Of a stretch of DNA of 64,000 nt, positions 16,449-26,380 are shown piece by piece. The stretch is from the NCBI RefSeq assembly GCF_007858185.1, contig NZ_VFES01000018.1:51465-115464 (forward strand), in the 5' to 3' direction. The notes beneath the pieces are model-generated. The model was not told the origin of the DNA, ran no database searches, and saw only the letters and a program-made list of their open reading frames with translations. Source of the DNA: Pseudomonas grimontii. Its GTDB lineage: Bacteria > Pseudomonadota > Gammaproteobacteria > Pseudomonadales > Pseudomonadaceae. How positions within the stretch are numbered: position 1 is the stretch's first letter; each line of letters begins with the position of its first letter. Both the position numbers and the translations under genes were made by a program.

Positions 16449-19400
16449 GCCTCAATTTATCGGCGCTCGCGGTTCGCGAGCGCTCTATTACGGTGTTCCT
16501 GATCTTCCTGATTGCCGTCGCCGGTACCTTGGCGTTCTTCCAGTTGGGGCGTGCCGAGGACCCGCCGTTCACGGTCAAGCAGTTGACCGTCATCACGGCA
16601 TGGCCGGGCGCGACCGCCCAAGAGATGCAGGACCAGGTCGCCGAGCCGCTTGAAAAGCGCCTGCAAGAACTGAAATGGTACGACCGCACGGAAACCTACA
16701 CCCGTCCAGGTCTGGCTTTCACCATGGTGTCGCTGGTCGATCGCACGCCACCTTCGCAAGTGCAAGAGGAGTTCTATCAGGCGCGCAAAAAACTCGACGA
16801 TGAGGCCACCCGGCTGCCGGCGGGCGTCATCGGGCCGATGGTGAACGACGAGTTTGCCGATGTGACATTCGCGCTGTTCGCCCTGAAAGCCAAAGGCGAA
16901 CCGCAGCGTCTGCTGGTACGTGATGCTGAGTCGTTGCGCCAACGCCTGTTGCACGTGGCGGGGGTGAAGAAGGTCAACATCATCGGTGAGCAGGCCGAGC
17001 GCATTTTTGTGTCGTTCTCCCATGATCGCTTGGCCACCTTGGGCGTCTCGCCCCAGGAGATCTTCGCCGCGCTAAACGGCCAGAATCTGCTCACGCCTGC
17101 TGGCTCTATCGAAACCAACGGTCCGCAGGTTGTCCTGCGGGTGGACGGCGCCTTCGATAAATTGGCGAAAATTCGCGATACACCGCTTGCGGTCCAGGGG
17201 CGCACGCTGAAGCTCTCGGACGTCGCGACAGTCGAGCGCGGCTATGAAGACCCCGCTACTTTCCTGGTGCGCAATAACGGCGAAGAGGCTCTGCTGCTAG
17301 GGGTCATAATGCGCGAGGGCTGGAACGGCCTGGACCTGGGCAAGGCACTGGACGCCGAGACGACCAGGATCAATGAAGGCATGCCACTGGGCATGACGCT
17401 GACCAAGGTCACCGATCAAGCCGTGAACATTGATTCGGCCGTCGGCGAGTTCATGGTCAAGTTTTTTGTCGCGTTGCTGGTTGTAATGCTCGTTTGCTTT
17501 CTCAGCATGGGCTGGCGTGTAGGCGTTGTGGTCGCAGCCGCCGTACCGTTGACACTGGCGATAGTGTTTGTGGTGATGGCGGCCACTGGAAAGAACTTTG
17601 ACCGCATCACCCTGGGTTCGCTGATCCTGGCGCTCGGACTGTTGGTGGACGACGCGATCATCGCGATCGAAATGATGGTGGTGAAGATGGAGGAGGGCTA
17701 CGACCGGATCAAAGCCTCCGCCTATGCCTGGAGCCACACCGCTGCGCCAATGCTGTCCGGTACGCTGGTGACGGCGATTGGCTTCATGCCCAACGGCTTT
17801 GCGCAGTCGACCGCCGGTGAATACACCAGCAACATGTTCTGGATCGTCGGCATCGCCCTGATTGCCTCCTGGGTGGTGGCGGTGGCCTTCACGCCATACC
17901 TGGGGGTGAAGATGTTGCCGGACATCAAGCCGGTCGAGGGCGGTCACGCGGCCATCTACAACACTCGTCATTACAACCGCTTCCGCCGGATTCTGACCCG
18001 CGTCATCGCGCGCAAATGGTGGGTAGTCGGCACCGTGGTCGCGACATTTGTCGTGGCGATTCTCGGCATGGGCCTGGTCAAGAAGCAATTCTTCCCGACC
18101 TCAGACCGTCCCGAGGTGATGGTCGAGGTGCAGATGCCCTATGGAACCTCCATCGAGCAGACCAGCGCCGCCACTGCCAAGGTCGAGGCCTGGTTGCAAA
18201 AGCAGGATGAGGCGAAAATCGTCACCGCCTATATCGGTCAAGGTGCGCCGCGCTTCTACCTGGCGATGGCGCCGGAGCTCCCTGACCCGTCCTTCGCCAA
18301 GATTGTGGTGCTGACCGACAGCCAGGAAGCCCGTGAGACCCTCAAGTTCCGTCTTCGCGAAGCAGTCGCCGAAGGGCTCGCCCCGCAGGCTCGGGTGCGG
18401 GTGACTCAACTGGTGTTTGGTCCGTATTCGCCATTCCCCGTGGCCTACCGGGTCATGGGCCCCGACCCGTCAACGTTGCGCGAGATCGCCGGCCGGGTAC
18501 AAGACGTCATGCAAGCGAGCCCGATGATGCGGACCGTCAATACCGACTGGGGACCACTGACGCCGACGCTGCATTTCAGCCTGGATCAAGATCGCTTGCA
18601 GGCGGTGGGCCTGACCTCTAATTCCGTCGCCCAGCAGTTGCAGTTCCTGCTCACGGGGGTGCCGATTACGGCGGTTCGCGAGGACATCCGTTCGGTGCAG
18701 GTGGTCGGCCGCGCTGCGGGTGATATTCGGCTCGATCCCGCCAAGATAGAAGGCTTTACCCTGGTGGGCGCGACGGGGCAGCGTGTTCCGCTGTCCCAGG
18801 TCGGCGAGGTTGATGTGCGCATGGAGGACCCGATCCTGCGGCGGCGTGATCGCACGCCGACCATTACCGTGCGCGGCGACATTGCCGAAGACTTGCAGCC
18901 GCCAGACGTATCGAGCGCGATCATCAAGCAATTGCAGCCGATCATCGACAGCCTTCCTGACGGGTACCGGATCGAGCAGGCCGGGGCCATCGAGGAGTCG
19001 GGCAAGGCCGGCCAGGCGATCGTGCCGCTGCTGCCGATCATGGTTGCCCTGACGCTGCTGATCATCATCGTGCAGGTGCGTTCGATCTCGGCCATGATGA
19101 TGGTGTTCTTCACTGCGCCACTGGGATTGATTGGCGTGGTGCCAACCCTGCTGATCTTCCACCAGCCTTTTGGGATCAACGCCCTGGTCGGCCTGATCGC
19201 ACTCTCGGGCATCTTGATGCGCAACACGTTGATCCTGATCGGGCAGATCCATCACAACGCGCAAGAAGGGCTGGATCCGTTCCACGCGGTCATCGAAGCC
19301 ACGGTACAGCGGGCCCGCCCCGTGCTGCTGACGGCGCTGGCGGCCATCCTGGCGTTCATCCCCCTGACACACTCGGTCTTCTGGGGGACGCTGGCCTACA

Positions 19401-19501
19401 CGCTGATCGGCGGCACGTTCGTCGGCACTATCATGACGCTGGTCTTCCTGCCAGCGATGTATTCCATCTGGTTCAAGATCCGTCCTGACCATCCTGCTTA
19501 A
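16445..19501 (+). CDS. RND efflux pump, inner-membrane transporter (HAE-1/AcrB superfamily)
   Basis: A 1018-residue proton-driven exporter of the AcrB/MexB fold: a first membrane helix (about residues 14-30), a large periplasmic porter loop, a helix cluster (about 335-540), a second loop and a second helix cluster (about 860-1010). The conserved proton-relay region is seen as LGLLVDDAIIAIE. It reads closer to TriC- or VexF-like members (about 1015 residues, SEDPPF-type loop AEDPPFTVKQ) than to AcrB itself (about 1050). Substrate not predictable, but the fabF-like gene downstream hints at a lipid-synthesis inhibitor or hydrophobic compound. Confidence 0.95.
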   Translation: MSLNLSALAVRERSITVFLIFLIAVAGTLAFFQLGRAEDPPFTVKQLTVITAWPGATAQEMQDQVAEPLEKRLQELKWYDRTETYTRPGLAFTMVSLVDRTPPSQVQEEFYQARKKLDDEATRLPAGVIGPMVNDEFADVTFALFALKAKGEPQRLLVRDAESLRQRLLHVAGVKKVNIIGEQAERIFVSFSHDRLATLGVSPQEIFAALNGQNLLTPAGSIETNGPQVVLRVDGAFDKLAKIRDTPLAVQGRTLKLSDVATVERGYEDPATFLVRNNGEEALLLGVIMREGWNGLDLGKALDAETTRINEGMPLGMTLTKVTDQAVNIDSAVGEFMVKFFVALLVVMLVCFLSMGWRVGVVVAAAVPLTLAIVFVVMAATGKNFDRITLGSLILALGLLVDDAIIAIEMMVVKMEEGYDRIKASAYAWSHTAAPMLSGTLVTAIGFMPNGFAQSTAGEYTSNMFWIVGIALIASWVVAVAFTPYLGVKMLPDIKPVEGGHAAIYNTRHYNRFRRILTRVIARKWWVVGTVVATFVVAILGMGLVKKQFFPTSDRPEVMVEVQMPYGTSIEQTSAATAKVEAWLQKQDEAKIVTAYIGQGAPRFYLAMAPELPDPSFAKIVVLTDSQEARETLKFRLREAVAEGLAPQARVRVTQLVFGPYSPFPVAYRVMGPDPSTLREIAGRVQDVMQASPMMRTVNTDWGPLTPTLHFSLDQDRLQAVGLTSNSVAQQLQFLLTGVPITAVREDIRSVQVVGRAAGDIRLDPAKIEGFTLVGATGQRVPLSQVGEVDVRMEDPILRRRDRTPTITVRGDIAEDLQPPDVSSAIIKQLQPIIDSLPDGYRIEQAGAIEESGKAGQAIVPLLPIMVALTLLIIIVQVRSISAMMMVFFTAPLGLIGVVPTLLIFHQPFGINALVGLIALSGILMRNTLILIGQIHHNAQEGLDPFHAVIEATVQRARPVLLTALAAILAFIPLTHSVFWGTLAYTLIGGTFVGTIMTLVFLPAMYSIWFKIRPDHPA

Positions 19502-19581
19502 ACTGAAACAGCGAGGCTGGTGTAAGCAAACGAGCGCTGACTGCTTCTATTGCGCGTCGACTGAGAAATGAAGAGGTTCTT

Positions 19582-20874
19582 ATGAGTACTGCCGAAGGTC
19601 AAAAGCGAATTGTTGTCACGGGCGTAGGTATTGTTGGCCCCCTGGGCTGCGGCGTTGAAGAAGTCTGGCAGCGGTTGCTGGCCGGACGCTCCGGCATTCG
19701 TATCCTGCCTGGCGATATCACCGAGGGTACCGGTGTGGCGGTGGGCGGCCAGGTGCCGTCGCTGGAGGAAGACGCCAGCGCCGGTTATGACCCGGAGCGC
19801 GTCATTTCGGTCAAGGATCGCAAGAAAATGGATCGCTTCATCGAGTTCGCCCTGGTAGCCGCCGACGAAGCTCTGGCCCAGGCCAACTGGCATCCGACTG
19901 AAGCGGCCGACCAGGAGCGGACCGCCACGATTATCTCGTCGGGCGTGGGTGGCTTTGGCGCGATTGCCGATGCCGTACGCACCACCGACGCCCGCGGCCC
20001 GCGACGCTTGTCACCGTTCACGGCACCGGCCTTTCTGGCCAACATGGCGGCGGGGAATATTTCCATCCGCCACGGTTTCAAGGGGCCGCTCGGCGCGCCG
20101 GTAACCGCCTGCGCAGCTGGGGTGCAGGCCATCGGCGATGCGGCCAGGTTGATCAGGTGCGGTGAGGCTGATATCGCCTTGTGCGGTGGTACCGAAGCGG
20201 CAATCGACCGTGTCACCCTAGGTTGCTTCGCGGCGGCTCGCGCGCTGTCCACGGGATTTGCCGAGCGCCCGCAGGAAGCGTCGCGTCCCTTCGACCGTGA
20301 TCGCGACGGTTTTGTCATGGCCGAGGGCGCCGGCGTGCTGGTGATCGAATCGCTGGAACATGCCCTGGCACGCGGGGCCAAGCCCTTGGCGGAACTGGTC
20401 GGCTACGGCACCAGTGCCGATGCCTACCACCTGACGGCAGGCCCTGAAGACGGTAATGGCGCGCGGCGTGCCATGGAGCAAGCGCTGCGCCAAGCCGCTG
20501 TCAGCCCTGCCGACGTGCAGCACATCAATGCCCACGCGACCTCCACCCAGGTCGGCGATAGCGGGGAACTGGCCGCCATTCGCTCGGTGTTCGGCACTGA
20601 CTCCGGTGTGGCGATCACCTCTACCAAATCCGCTACCGGGCACCTGCTGGGCGCGGCCGGGGGCATTGAAGCCATCTTCGCGGTGCTGGCGCTGCGTGAC
20701 CAGGTCGTACCGCCCACGCTGAACCTGCATCATCCCGATGAGGCCGCAGACGGGCTTGATCTGGTTGCCCTGAATGCCCGGAAGATGCCGATCACCCACG
20801 CGCTCTCAAATGGATTCGGGTTCGGCGGCGTCAACGCCAGTGTCCTATTCCGCCGCTGGGATGCTAAACACTGA
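19582..20874 (+). CDS. 3-oxoacyl-ACP synthase II-like condensing enzyme (FabF family)
   Basis: A 430-residue ketosynthase. The catalytic Cys177 (VTACAAG), His318 (INAHATST), Lys349 (TSTKSATG) and His354 are all present, so it should elongate acyl-ACP with malonyl-ACP. The C-terminal gate reads NGFGFGGVNAS, where housekeeping FabF usually has NSFGFGGTN. It lies 80 bases downstream of the RND pump on the same strand, with AGAGG about seven bases before the ATG, and may belong to the pump transcript. No acyl carrier protein or other fab gene is near, so it is an extra copy rather than the core gene. Confidence 0.9.
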   Translation: MSTAEGQKRIVVTGVGIVGPLGCGVEEVWQRLLAGRSGIRILPGDITEGTGVAVGGQVPSLEEDASAGYDPERVISVKDRKKMDRFIEFALVAADEALAQANWHPTEAADQERTATIISSGVGGFGAIADAVRTTDARGPRRLSPFTAPAFLANMAAGNISIRHGFKGPLGAPVTACAAGVQAIGDAARLIRCGEADIALCGGTEAAIDRVTLGCFAAARALSTGFAERPQEASRPFDRDRDGFVMAEGAGVLVIESLEHALARGAKPLAELVGYGTSADAYHLTAGPEDGNGARRAMEQALRQAAVSPADVQHINAHATSTQVGDSGELAAIRSVFGTDSGVAITSTKSATGHLLGAAGGIEAIFAVLALRDQVVPPTLNLHHPDEAADGLDLVALNARKMPITHALSNGFGFGGVNASVLFRRWDAKH

Positions 20875-20977
20875 GTGTAAAACTCAAGTGACCGGCTTAT
20901 GGCTGACGGTCGGTTGTTTTTGCACGATAGACCGTCATGCAAGCCGACCGCTAGAGTTAGGAGTTGCTGATTTGCGC

Positions 20978-22000
20978 TCACCGCTTTGAGACTTTCCGAT
21001 ACTCGTTCGGTGACTGTCCAAACCAGCGCCGGAACGCACGCGCGAAGGCTGTAGAATCAGCGTAGCCAAGCTGAAACGCTAGATCCTCCTGCTTCATCTC
21101 AGTATTTTCCAACAGTTGCCCAGCGAGTTGTTTGCGCTCCGCCTCGACGAGTTTACGGAAGGTAGTGCCTTCCTCTGTCAGCCTGCGATGCAGGCTGCGC
21201 GGGGCCATCGCCAGCTGATTCGCAACCTCTTCGAGGGAGGCTGCCAGCCCCGTTGCCCCCAAGAGAAATTGTCGGACCTGGCCGGTGACGCCGCCGACTT
21301 GCCGTCTCTGCAGTTGCGTGCGGCACTGATCTTCCAACAGTCGGACCAGATGTAGGTCGTACATCGGCAGAGGCAACTCCGCATCTTGCCGACGCAGCAC
21401 GATGGCGTTGCGCGAACATCCATAGTGTGGCGCGATGCCGCTGAGTGCTTCGATCCGGTCCGCGTGCGCCGGCGGCCTGCCCTGAAATTCGAGCCGCAGC
21501 ACATGCAATCCCGACAACGCCAGCTCGTCGAACAGACGAATGCCTGTCGCCATATCTCGCTCCAACAGGAACTGCCGCAGGTGGTGCGGGATCGCCGAGG
21601 CGTCGACGCTAGTGCCATATTCGTGCTGGTCGCAGAATATCTCCAATCGGCAGTACGCCGTGCTGAGCGGCAGATAGCGCAGCGCGCACTGAACGGCCTC
21701 GCGCACATTGCGACTGGTTCGCAGCGCAAATCCCCAGATGCCGAAAGTCGCAACGTTGTATCGCAGGCCGAGCTCGAAGCCCAGTGCGGGAACGTCCGGC
21801 AAAGCGAGCATCAGGTTTTCAATCAGACGCATCTCCTGCTCGCGTGTGATCAGGGCGTCCGCGTCCCGCAGCTGCGCTTCGATGATGCCGGTACCCAGCA
21901 GGCACGTCTGTGCATGGACGCCGTAGCGCGCGGCGAAGTTCACCATCACCTGACTGATGGCGACGGGGTGCTTAAAGCTCGCGTGCTTTGGTATGCCCAT
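20978..22000 (-). CDS. AraC-family transcriptional regulator (Arabinose_bd/OruR type)
   Basis: A 340-residue regulator. The N-terminal two-thirds match the arabinose-binding-type domain of OruR/VirS-like proteins (LLGTGI at about 37, GFELGLRYNVATFGIWGFAL at about 77-96). A double HTH is at the C-terminus (about residues 240-335, LGYADSTAFARAFRRWFGQS). It is divergent from the fatty-acid desaturase gene with 143 bases between them, so it probably activates that gene in response to a small hydrophobic ligand. That role is inferred from position. Confidence 0.9.
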   Translation of the reverse strand: MGIPKHASFKHPVAISQVMVNFAARYGVHAQTCLLGTGIIEAQLRDADALITREQEMRLIENLMLALPDVPALGFELGLRYNVATFGIWGFALRTSRNVREAVQCALRYLPLSTAYCRLEIFCDQHEYGTSVDASAIPHHLRQFLLERDMATGIRLFDELALSGLHVLRLEFQGRPPAHADRIEALSGIAPHYGCSRNAIVLRRQDAELPLPMYDLHLVRLLEDQCRTQLQRRQVGGVTGQVRQFLLGATGLAASLEEVANQLAMAPRSLHRRLTEEGTTFRKLVEAERKQLAGQLLENTEMKQEDLAFQLGYADSTAFARAFRRWFGQSPNEYRKVSKR

Positions 22001-22143
22001 GCCGGAATCTTCTGAAACAACGGTGTGATACGGCCTGGCCAGAAATGCATGGCGAAAGGCCCCCCATGTCCTACTAAGGCTACACGACTACCCGCTAAGG
22101 TTGCGCAAACACCAAACAATAAGAACGTCCCGGGAGGACGACC

Positions 22144-23043
22144 ATGGATCTGGATCTCAACGCGCTGAATAAGAAGGCCGTCGCCACGGCACGCGAATAC
22201 ACCGCTGAACTGGCCTGGCCGACGATGGCACTGGTGTTACTGGTGTGGACATCGCTTATTGGGGACTTTTACCTGTTTGCGACAGGCCAGTTGTCGCTGA
22301 CAACTGCAACGCTGATCTACGCCGTCGTTACATACATGTCCTATACACCTCTGCATGAGGCCGTGCATGGAAACATTCACGGTGATCATAATCGACTGCA
22401 GTGGCTCAATGATCTTTGTGGGTACCTGGTCGCGCCTTTGATGATAGTGCCGTTCTCTACTCACAAGGTCGAGCATTTCACCCATCATCGCTACACCAAC
22501 CAGCCGGACAAGGATCCGGACTACGTCGTTAACGGCATGAGCGGTGGATTGCTCGCCTTCCTGGTTTGCGGATTTCGTTTTCTGTGGGTCCAGAACACCT
22601 TCTTGTTCCGCGATTATTGGCCGACCGCTCCACGGCGGGTAAAGGCGGCGTACATTGCTGAAGTGCTGTTCGCGATCGGCTGGCGGGTTGCGCTCATTAC
22701 GCTCATTGAGCGAGAGCATACCTGGGCTCTGCTGTTGTTCGGCTACTTGGCCGGTGGATACTTCGTCGCGTACTGGTTCGCCTATCGCCCCCACGTGCCG
22801 TACAAGGACTCCTCTCGTTACCGGAACACCAACAGTCTGATCATGCCCGGATGGATGAAACCGTTGGAGTGGTTCTGGCTCGGGCAGAACCTGCACTCCG
22901 TTCACCACCTATTCCCGCGGGTGCCGTTCTATCACTACCACGCACTGCATCGCCGTATCGAGCCGATCATGCGTGCCCACGGAACACCTATGATCGGTAC
23001 CTTCAATCGACGCAATGTCGAAGCCGCGCGGCGTCCTGAGTAG
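22144..23043 (+). CDS. Membrane-bound fatty-acid desaturase / hydroxylase family
   Basis: A 299-residue integral membrane di-iron enzyme. The three His boxes are present: HEAVH (residues 71-75), HFTHH (111-115) and HSVHH near residue 260. Hydrophobic helices lie at about 25-65, 90-105 and 170-215. Members introduce double bonds into acyl chains or hydroxylate carotenoid-like substrates; the spacing and length fit a short bacterial acyl desaturase or CrtR-like beta-carotene hydroxylase. GGGAGG lies eight bases before the ATG. Likely controlled by the divergent AraC gene. No electron-transfer partner is nearby. Confidence 0.88.
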   Translation: MDLDLNALNKKAVATAREYTAELAWPTMALVLLVWTSLIGDFYLFATGQLSLTTATLIYAVVTYMSYTPLHEAVHGNIHGDHNRLQWLNDLCGYLVAPLMIVPFSTHKVEHFTHHRYTNQPDKDPDYVVNGMSGGLLAFLVCGFRFLWVQNTFLFRDYWPTAPRRVKAAYIAEVLFAIGWRVALITLIEREHTWALLLFGYLAGGYFVAYWFAYRPHVPYKDSSRYRNTNSLIMPGWMKPLEWFWLGQNLHSVHHLFPRVPFYHYHALHRRIEPIMRAHGTPMIGTFNRRNVEAARRPE

Positions 23044-23093
23044 CAGGGGGGGCCCAAGCTTCGAAAATATCAATGTCCAGAATGGTCCTTATT

Positions 23094-23624
23094 TTAAATC
23101 GGAGGGCTGAGCGAAGGCGATCTTCTTGATCCCGCGGCAGAGTTTAACCAAAGCAGGATTGCGGCGAGAGAGGCGGCTATTATCAGCGTAAGCCACATGA
23201 TGACCAACAGGGTGAATGTGACGCTGTTGTTTAACTCACGAAAAATGCCGAAGGCAAAAGCTGTGTACCAAGACACACCCGAAGCCGCACCTGCTGCAAG
23301 AAATAAGGCAGCTCTCCTGCGGGAAACCCCAAAGAGCAGGAGGCGACTCAAGTCGGGTAGTGTTTCTGGTAACACAAACGCGCGGATGATGACTCCATTG
23401 ATGGTCAGGACGATCACCACGATTACATTCGCCCAGAGTCTAGGGTTTTCAAATTTTTCCGGTGACTCCATCGCGTAAAGGGCAAGGAAACCAAGACCTG
23501 AGAGCCACAAGAATAGGTATAGTCCAAGAGTGATCGCGTCGCTGATGAAGTGAAAAGTGCGTCCGATTTCAACCGGGAGGCTACCTCTACGCAGCCAACG
23601 CAAAATCCAGAGGGAGAGGTTCAT
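23094..23624 (-). CDS. Hypothetical integral membrane protein
   Basis: A 176-residue protein with four hydrophobic segments (about residues 28-50, 63-85, 103-125 and 137-162) and short charged loops (LRRGS, SRRRAA). The topology resembles small DUF2214-like membrane proteins, but I do not recognise the family with confidence. It faces the desaturase gene convergently with 50 bases between. Start chosen at the only early ATG, with GAGG-type bases upstream weak. Confidence 0.65.
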   Translation of the reverse strand: MNLSLWILRWLRRGSLPVEIGRTFHFISDAITLGLYLFLWLSGLGFLALYAMESPEKFENPRLWANVIVVIVLTINGVIIRAFVLPETLPDLSRLLLFGVSRRRAALFLAAGAASGVSWYTAFAFGIFRELNNSVTFTLLVIMWLTLIIAASLAAILLWLNSAAGSRRSPSLSPPI

Positions 23625-23896
23625 GTTTTCATTGATGACGACCTTAGGCTAGCGTTCTCGTTTGAACGCGTACGCAGTTTATTTGCTGGAGAATAAGGTC
23701 CTTGAATTCCCGACGTTGTAGATATAAGTGATCGCCGCGACAGAAATTTAAAGCGTGTCCCGGTAAGTTGCTAATAAAGCGGCTGCTGCTTGCATCGTTG
23801 CTGCACCCAGGAGGATAAGTTCGAAACCAGCCACGGGATAAATGAGGCTGAAGACTATAGCGTTACATCAGCAGGTAGCCCGGGCGTGGACCCTGC

Positions 23897-25005
23897 TCAT
23901 GAGGGAACCGGTGCTTGAGCATCGATCAAGCCTTGGTTCTTCAGCTCTTCCCAAAAAGGCTACCGGAATACCGACCTTCATCGCCTGTACATTGGAAACG
24001 ATTTGCCCCGGCGAACGCGCCCCCGGAATAATCGCGGACACTTGCGGATGTGCTGCTGCGAACTGCAAGGCGGCAGTATGAATATCGATGCCATGTCGAC
24101 TGGCAACGGCCATGATTCGCGCCCGCTTCTCTACCGCTCCGGCAGGTAGATCCTGACTGAAGTTATATCGGCTACGGTCTCCCAGAACCCCATCATTCAG
24201 TGGTGTTCCCACCACGACACTGGTGCCCTTGCTTTTCAGCGACGCAAAGGTGCTGCGCAACGCATCGGCGTGGTCGAGGAGGGAATACTGGCAGGCAAGC
24301 AATGCGATGTTGGGCATCGGGTCATTGCTGGTCAGTACCTGAACCATGGCGTTCGGTGTATTGACGCCTAAGGCCCATGCCTTGATGAGAACTTCATCAC
24401 GCATCTTTTCTAGCTCAACCATCACCCCTGTGCGCGCGATTCGATACGAGGCAGTCCCTGACGCTGCAGACTGTCTTCCACGGAGCCTCGCACGCCTGCC
24501 GCGGTGTAGTCATAGTTGAAGGGCGCAGGCGACTTCCAGATCGCATGGTCCGCACGCGGGCCACCCGCGGCCGTCAATACGCGGCCGACCTTGGTGGAGG
24601 TCACATAGTCGTCTGGATCTTTGTCATGAAGAAAGCGGCCCAGACGATACTCACTCAAGCCAAACCCGCAGAACGGCGATATTTCGTAAAGCCTTACACC
24701 CGCCCCCCAAGCAGTCGCAGAATCAAACCCGCCTGCACGTCGTCGATTAGCGCAAAGATATTGCCGATCTGCGTCCCGCCCATGCCAAAGCGTTGAGGGG
24801 TCATGTATCTCATTGTCTGCGAGGGGGAATTGAGGGGCAGGTCTGCGCGTACGAGCCGCCCTCGCGTAGGCATCACGCGTCCGCGCTCTGTCAGCGAAGA
24901 GGGCGCAGGGGCTGTAGCCGCCGAACTTGCGACACTCAGTGCTGGCAGCAAAGCGGCTGCAACAGCGCCAGTCGCCGAATAGGTAAGAAAATCTCGTCTA
25001 TCCAT
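23897..25005 (-). pseudogene. Tat-exported aldo/keto reductase (D-threo-aldose 1-dehydrogenase type), decayed
   Basis: Starts at ATG 25005 with AAGGAAG upstream and a Tat-like signal (DRRDFLTYSATGAVAAALLP). Three lesions are visible. A frameshift near 24700-24720 changes frame before GAGVRLYEISPFCGFGLSEY. A deletion with frame change near 24425 removes the stretch between SLQRQGLPRIE and ELEKMRDEVLIKAWALGVNT. An extra T in a T-run near 23952 breaks the end, which would otherwise read AFWEELKNQGLID and stop at 23897. The intact family has about 50 more residues at the deletion. The divergent AraC gene at 25194 looks like its former regulator. Confidence 0.85.
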
Positions 25006-25193
25006 CCAATCTTCCTTTAGAGACTGAGGTTTCAGGGGGCCATCGAAGCCGGTATTCGTAAGAGAAGTTAGAACAACGAGGGTCGGCCGGATGACCCTAA
25101 TGCGCCATATTTTTTGCACAATCCTGCCGATGCACTTGTGCTGGTCACATACTCTCAGGAGACTCGAACATTCCGTAAATAGGGGTGCATGTG

Positions 25194-26174
25194 ATGACGA
25201 GCGGTTCCTTTTCGCAGTTCCGTATCAGCCATGCGCATTCCCCGAGCGTGCGCGAACCCACTCAGCCCAACGAGCGCCTCCAGGCACTCAGACGGCTTAT
25301 CGAAAAAGTCACTCTGCAGATTGGCTTGGCCGAGGCTTGCACGACGTCGATTCCTGGCTTGGCTTTTTATCGAGTGGCCGAACTAGGTACGCCCAAGTAC
25401 TGCATTTATGAGCCCTGCGTGGCCATCATTCTGCAGGGCGCGAAGGAGATCACGTTCGGCGAGGAAGCCTGTAAGTTCGAGCAAGGCGCGTTTTTCGTCA
25501 CTTCGGTCGATATACCCACACTGGCTCGCGTTAACGCGGCTAGCGAGCAAACTCCTTATTTATCCATTGTGTTGAAGCTCGATTTTTCCATGCTCAACGA
25601 GGTGATCCTGACCCTGGAACCGCCAAAGCAGGAAACGGCTACTGAGGCACGGGGCTTCGTATCCGGTATGGTGACGAGTGAGCTACTCGATGCGTTCGCT
25701 CGACTCTCCACGTTGATCGAACGGCCGCTTGAAGCAGGTTTGATGTCGGGCCTTATCAAGCGGGAGATATACGGTAGGCTGCTGCTCAGTGAAGCGGGGC
25801 ATTTGTTGCGCAGCGTCACTCGCGATGGTTACCGGGACAAGGGCATTGTGAGAGCCATTGAATGGCTAAAATATCATTACGACAAGCCGCTGCACGTGGC
25901 CGAGCTCGCCGAACGATCAGGAATGGCCAGCTCTACCCTGCATCACCGGTTTCGAAAGCTGACAGGCACCAGCCCCATTCAGTATCAAAAATCGCTACGG
26001 CTGCAAGCCGCGCGCAGCCTGATGTTGACCGAGCGTGTAGACGTGAACACCGCCGCGTTGCGGGTCGGCTATGAAAGCGTCGCCCAGTTCAGCCGCGAAT
26101 ATGCCCGACGTTTCGGAGCCCCACCCTCGAGAGACATCAAGCACGCACGGGAAAATGGTGGTCGGCTCGACTAA
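25194..26174 (+). CDS. AraC-family transcriptional regulator (AraC_N type, YqhC-like)
   Basis: A 326-residue regulator with an AraC_N sensory domain (about residues 40-195, including CIYEPCVAIILQGAKEI) and a C-terminal double HTH (about 215-310, VGYESVAQFSREYARRFG). ATG 25194 is preferred, with GGGG about eight bases upstream; an in-frame GTG at 25185 is possible. This class typically sits opposite an aldo/keto reductase or alcohol dehydrogenase that it induces under aldehyde stress. Here the reductase opposite is broken, so the regulator may be orphaned. Confidence 0.88.
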   Translation: MTSGSFSQFRISHAHSPSVREPTQPNERLQALRRLIEKVTLQIGLAEACTTSIPGLAFYRVAELGTPKYCIYEPCVAIILQGAKEITFGEEACKFEQGAFFVTSVDIPTLARVNAASEQTPYLSIVLKLDFSMLNEVILTLEPPKQETATEARGFVSGMVTSELLDAFARLSTLIERPLEAGLMSGLIKREIYGRLLLSEAGHLLRSVTRDGYRDKGIVRAIEWLKYHYDKPLHVAELAERSGMASSTLHHRFRKLTGTSPIQYQKSLRLQAARSLMLTERVDVNTAALRVGYESVAQFSREYARRFGAPPSRDIKHARENGGRLD

Positions 26175-26249
26175 CCGCGCCGCCGAGGAAGTCTTTTCTT
26201 GCTGCGGAAAGAAGAAATTCTTTAATTTCAATGATTCGTCCACCAAGTG

Positions 26250-26267
26250 CGAGTCTCGTTTCCCGCT
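26250..26267 (+). repeat. Island attachment site, right copy (tRNA-Gly 3' end fragment)
   Basis: CGAGTCTCGTTTCCCGCT, identical to bases 10770-10787 within tRNA-Gly. No complete tRNA surrounds it. The bases that follow (about 26275-26310) still resemble the flank after the real tRNA (10800-10835), for example TTCCA-TGAA, as if a second related element once abutted here. Confidence 0.82.
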
Positions 26268-26380
26268 TTAATTATTTTCTATAGGCTTCCATTGAAGTAT
26301 GTAGAAACCCAAAAAAGAGGCTTAGGCCTAATGCCGATCAGTTAAAGCTCGTTGCTTGACCTTTGGTCGCAAAAAATCAA

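Noticed and set aside
18470..19492. A 340-codon minus-strand frame and several shorter ones opposite the RND pump
   Set aside because: Shadows of the pump gene; the protein is Asp/Arg/His/Gln-rich as expected of antisense translation of GC-rich code.
23625..23896. Possible small gene between the membrane protein and the reductase remnant
   Set aside because: No frame of useful length with a ribosome binding site; nothing recognised in this stretch.
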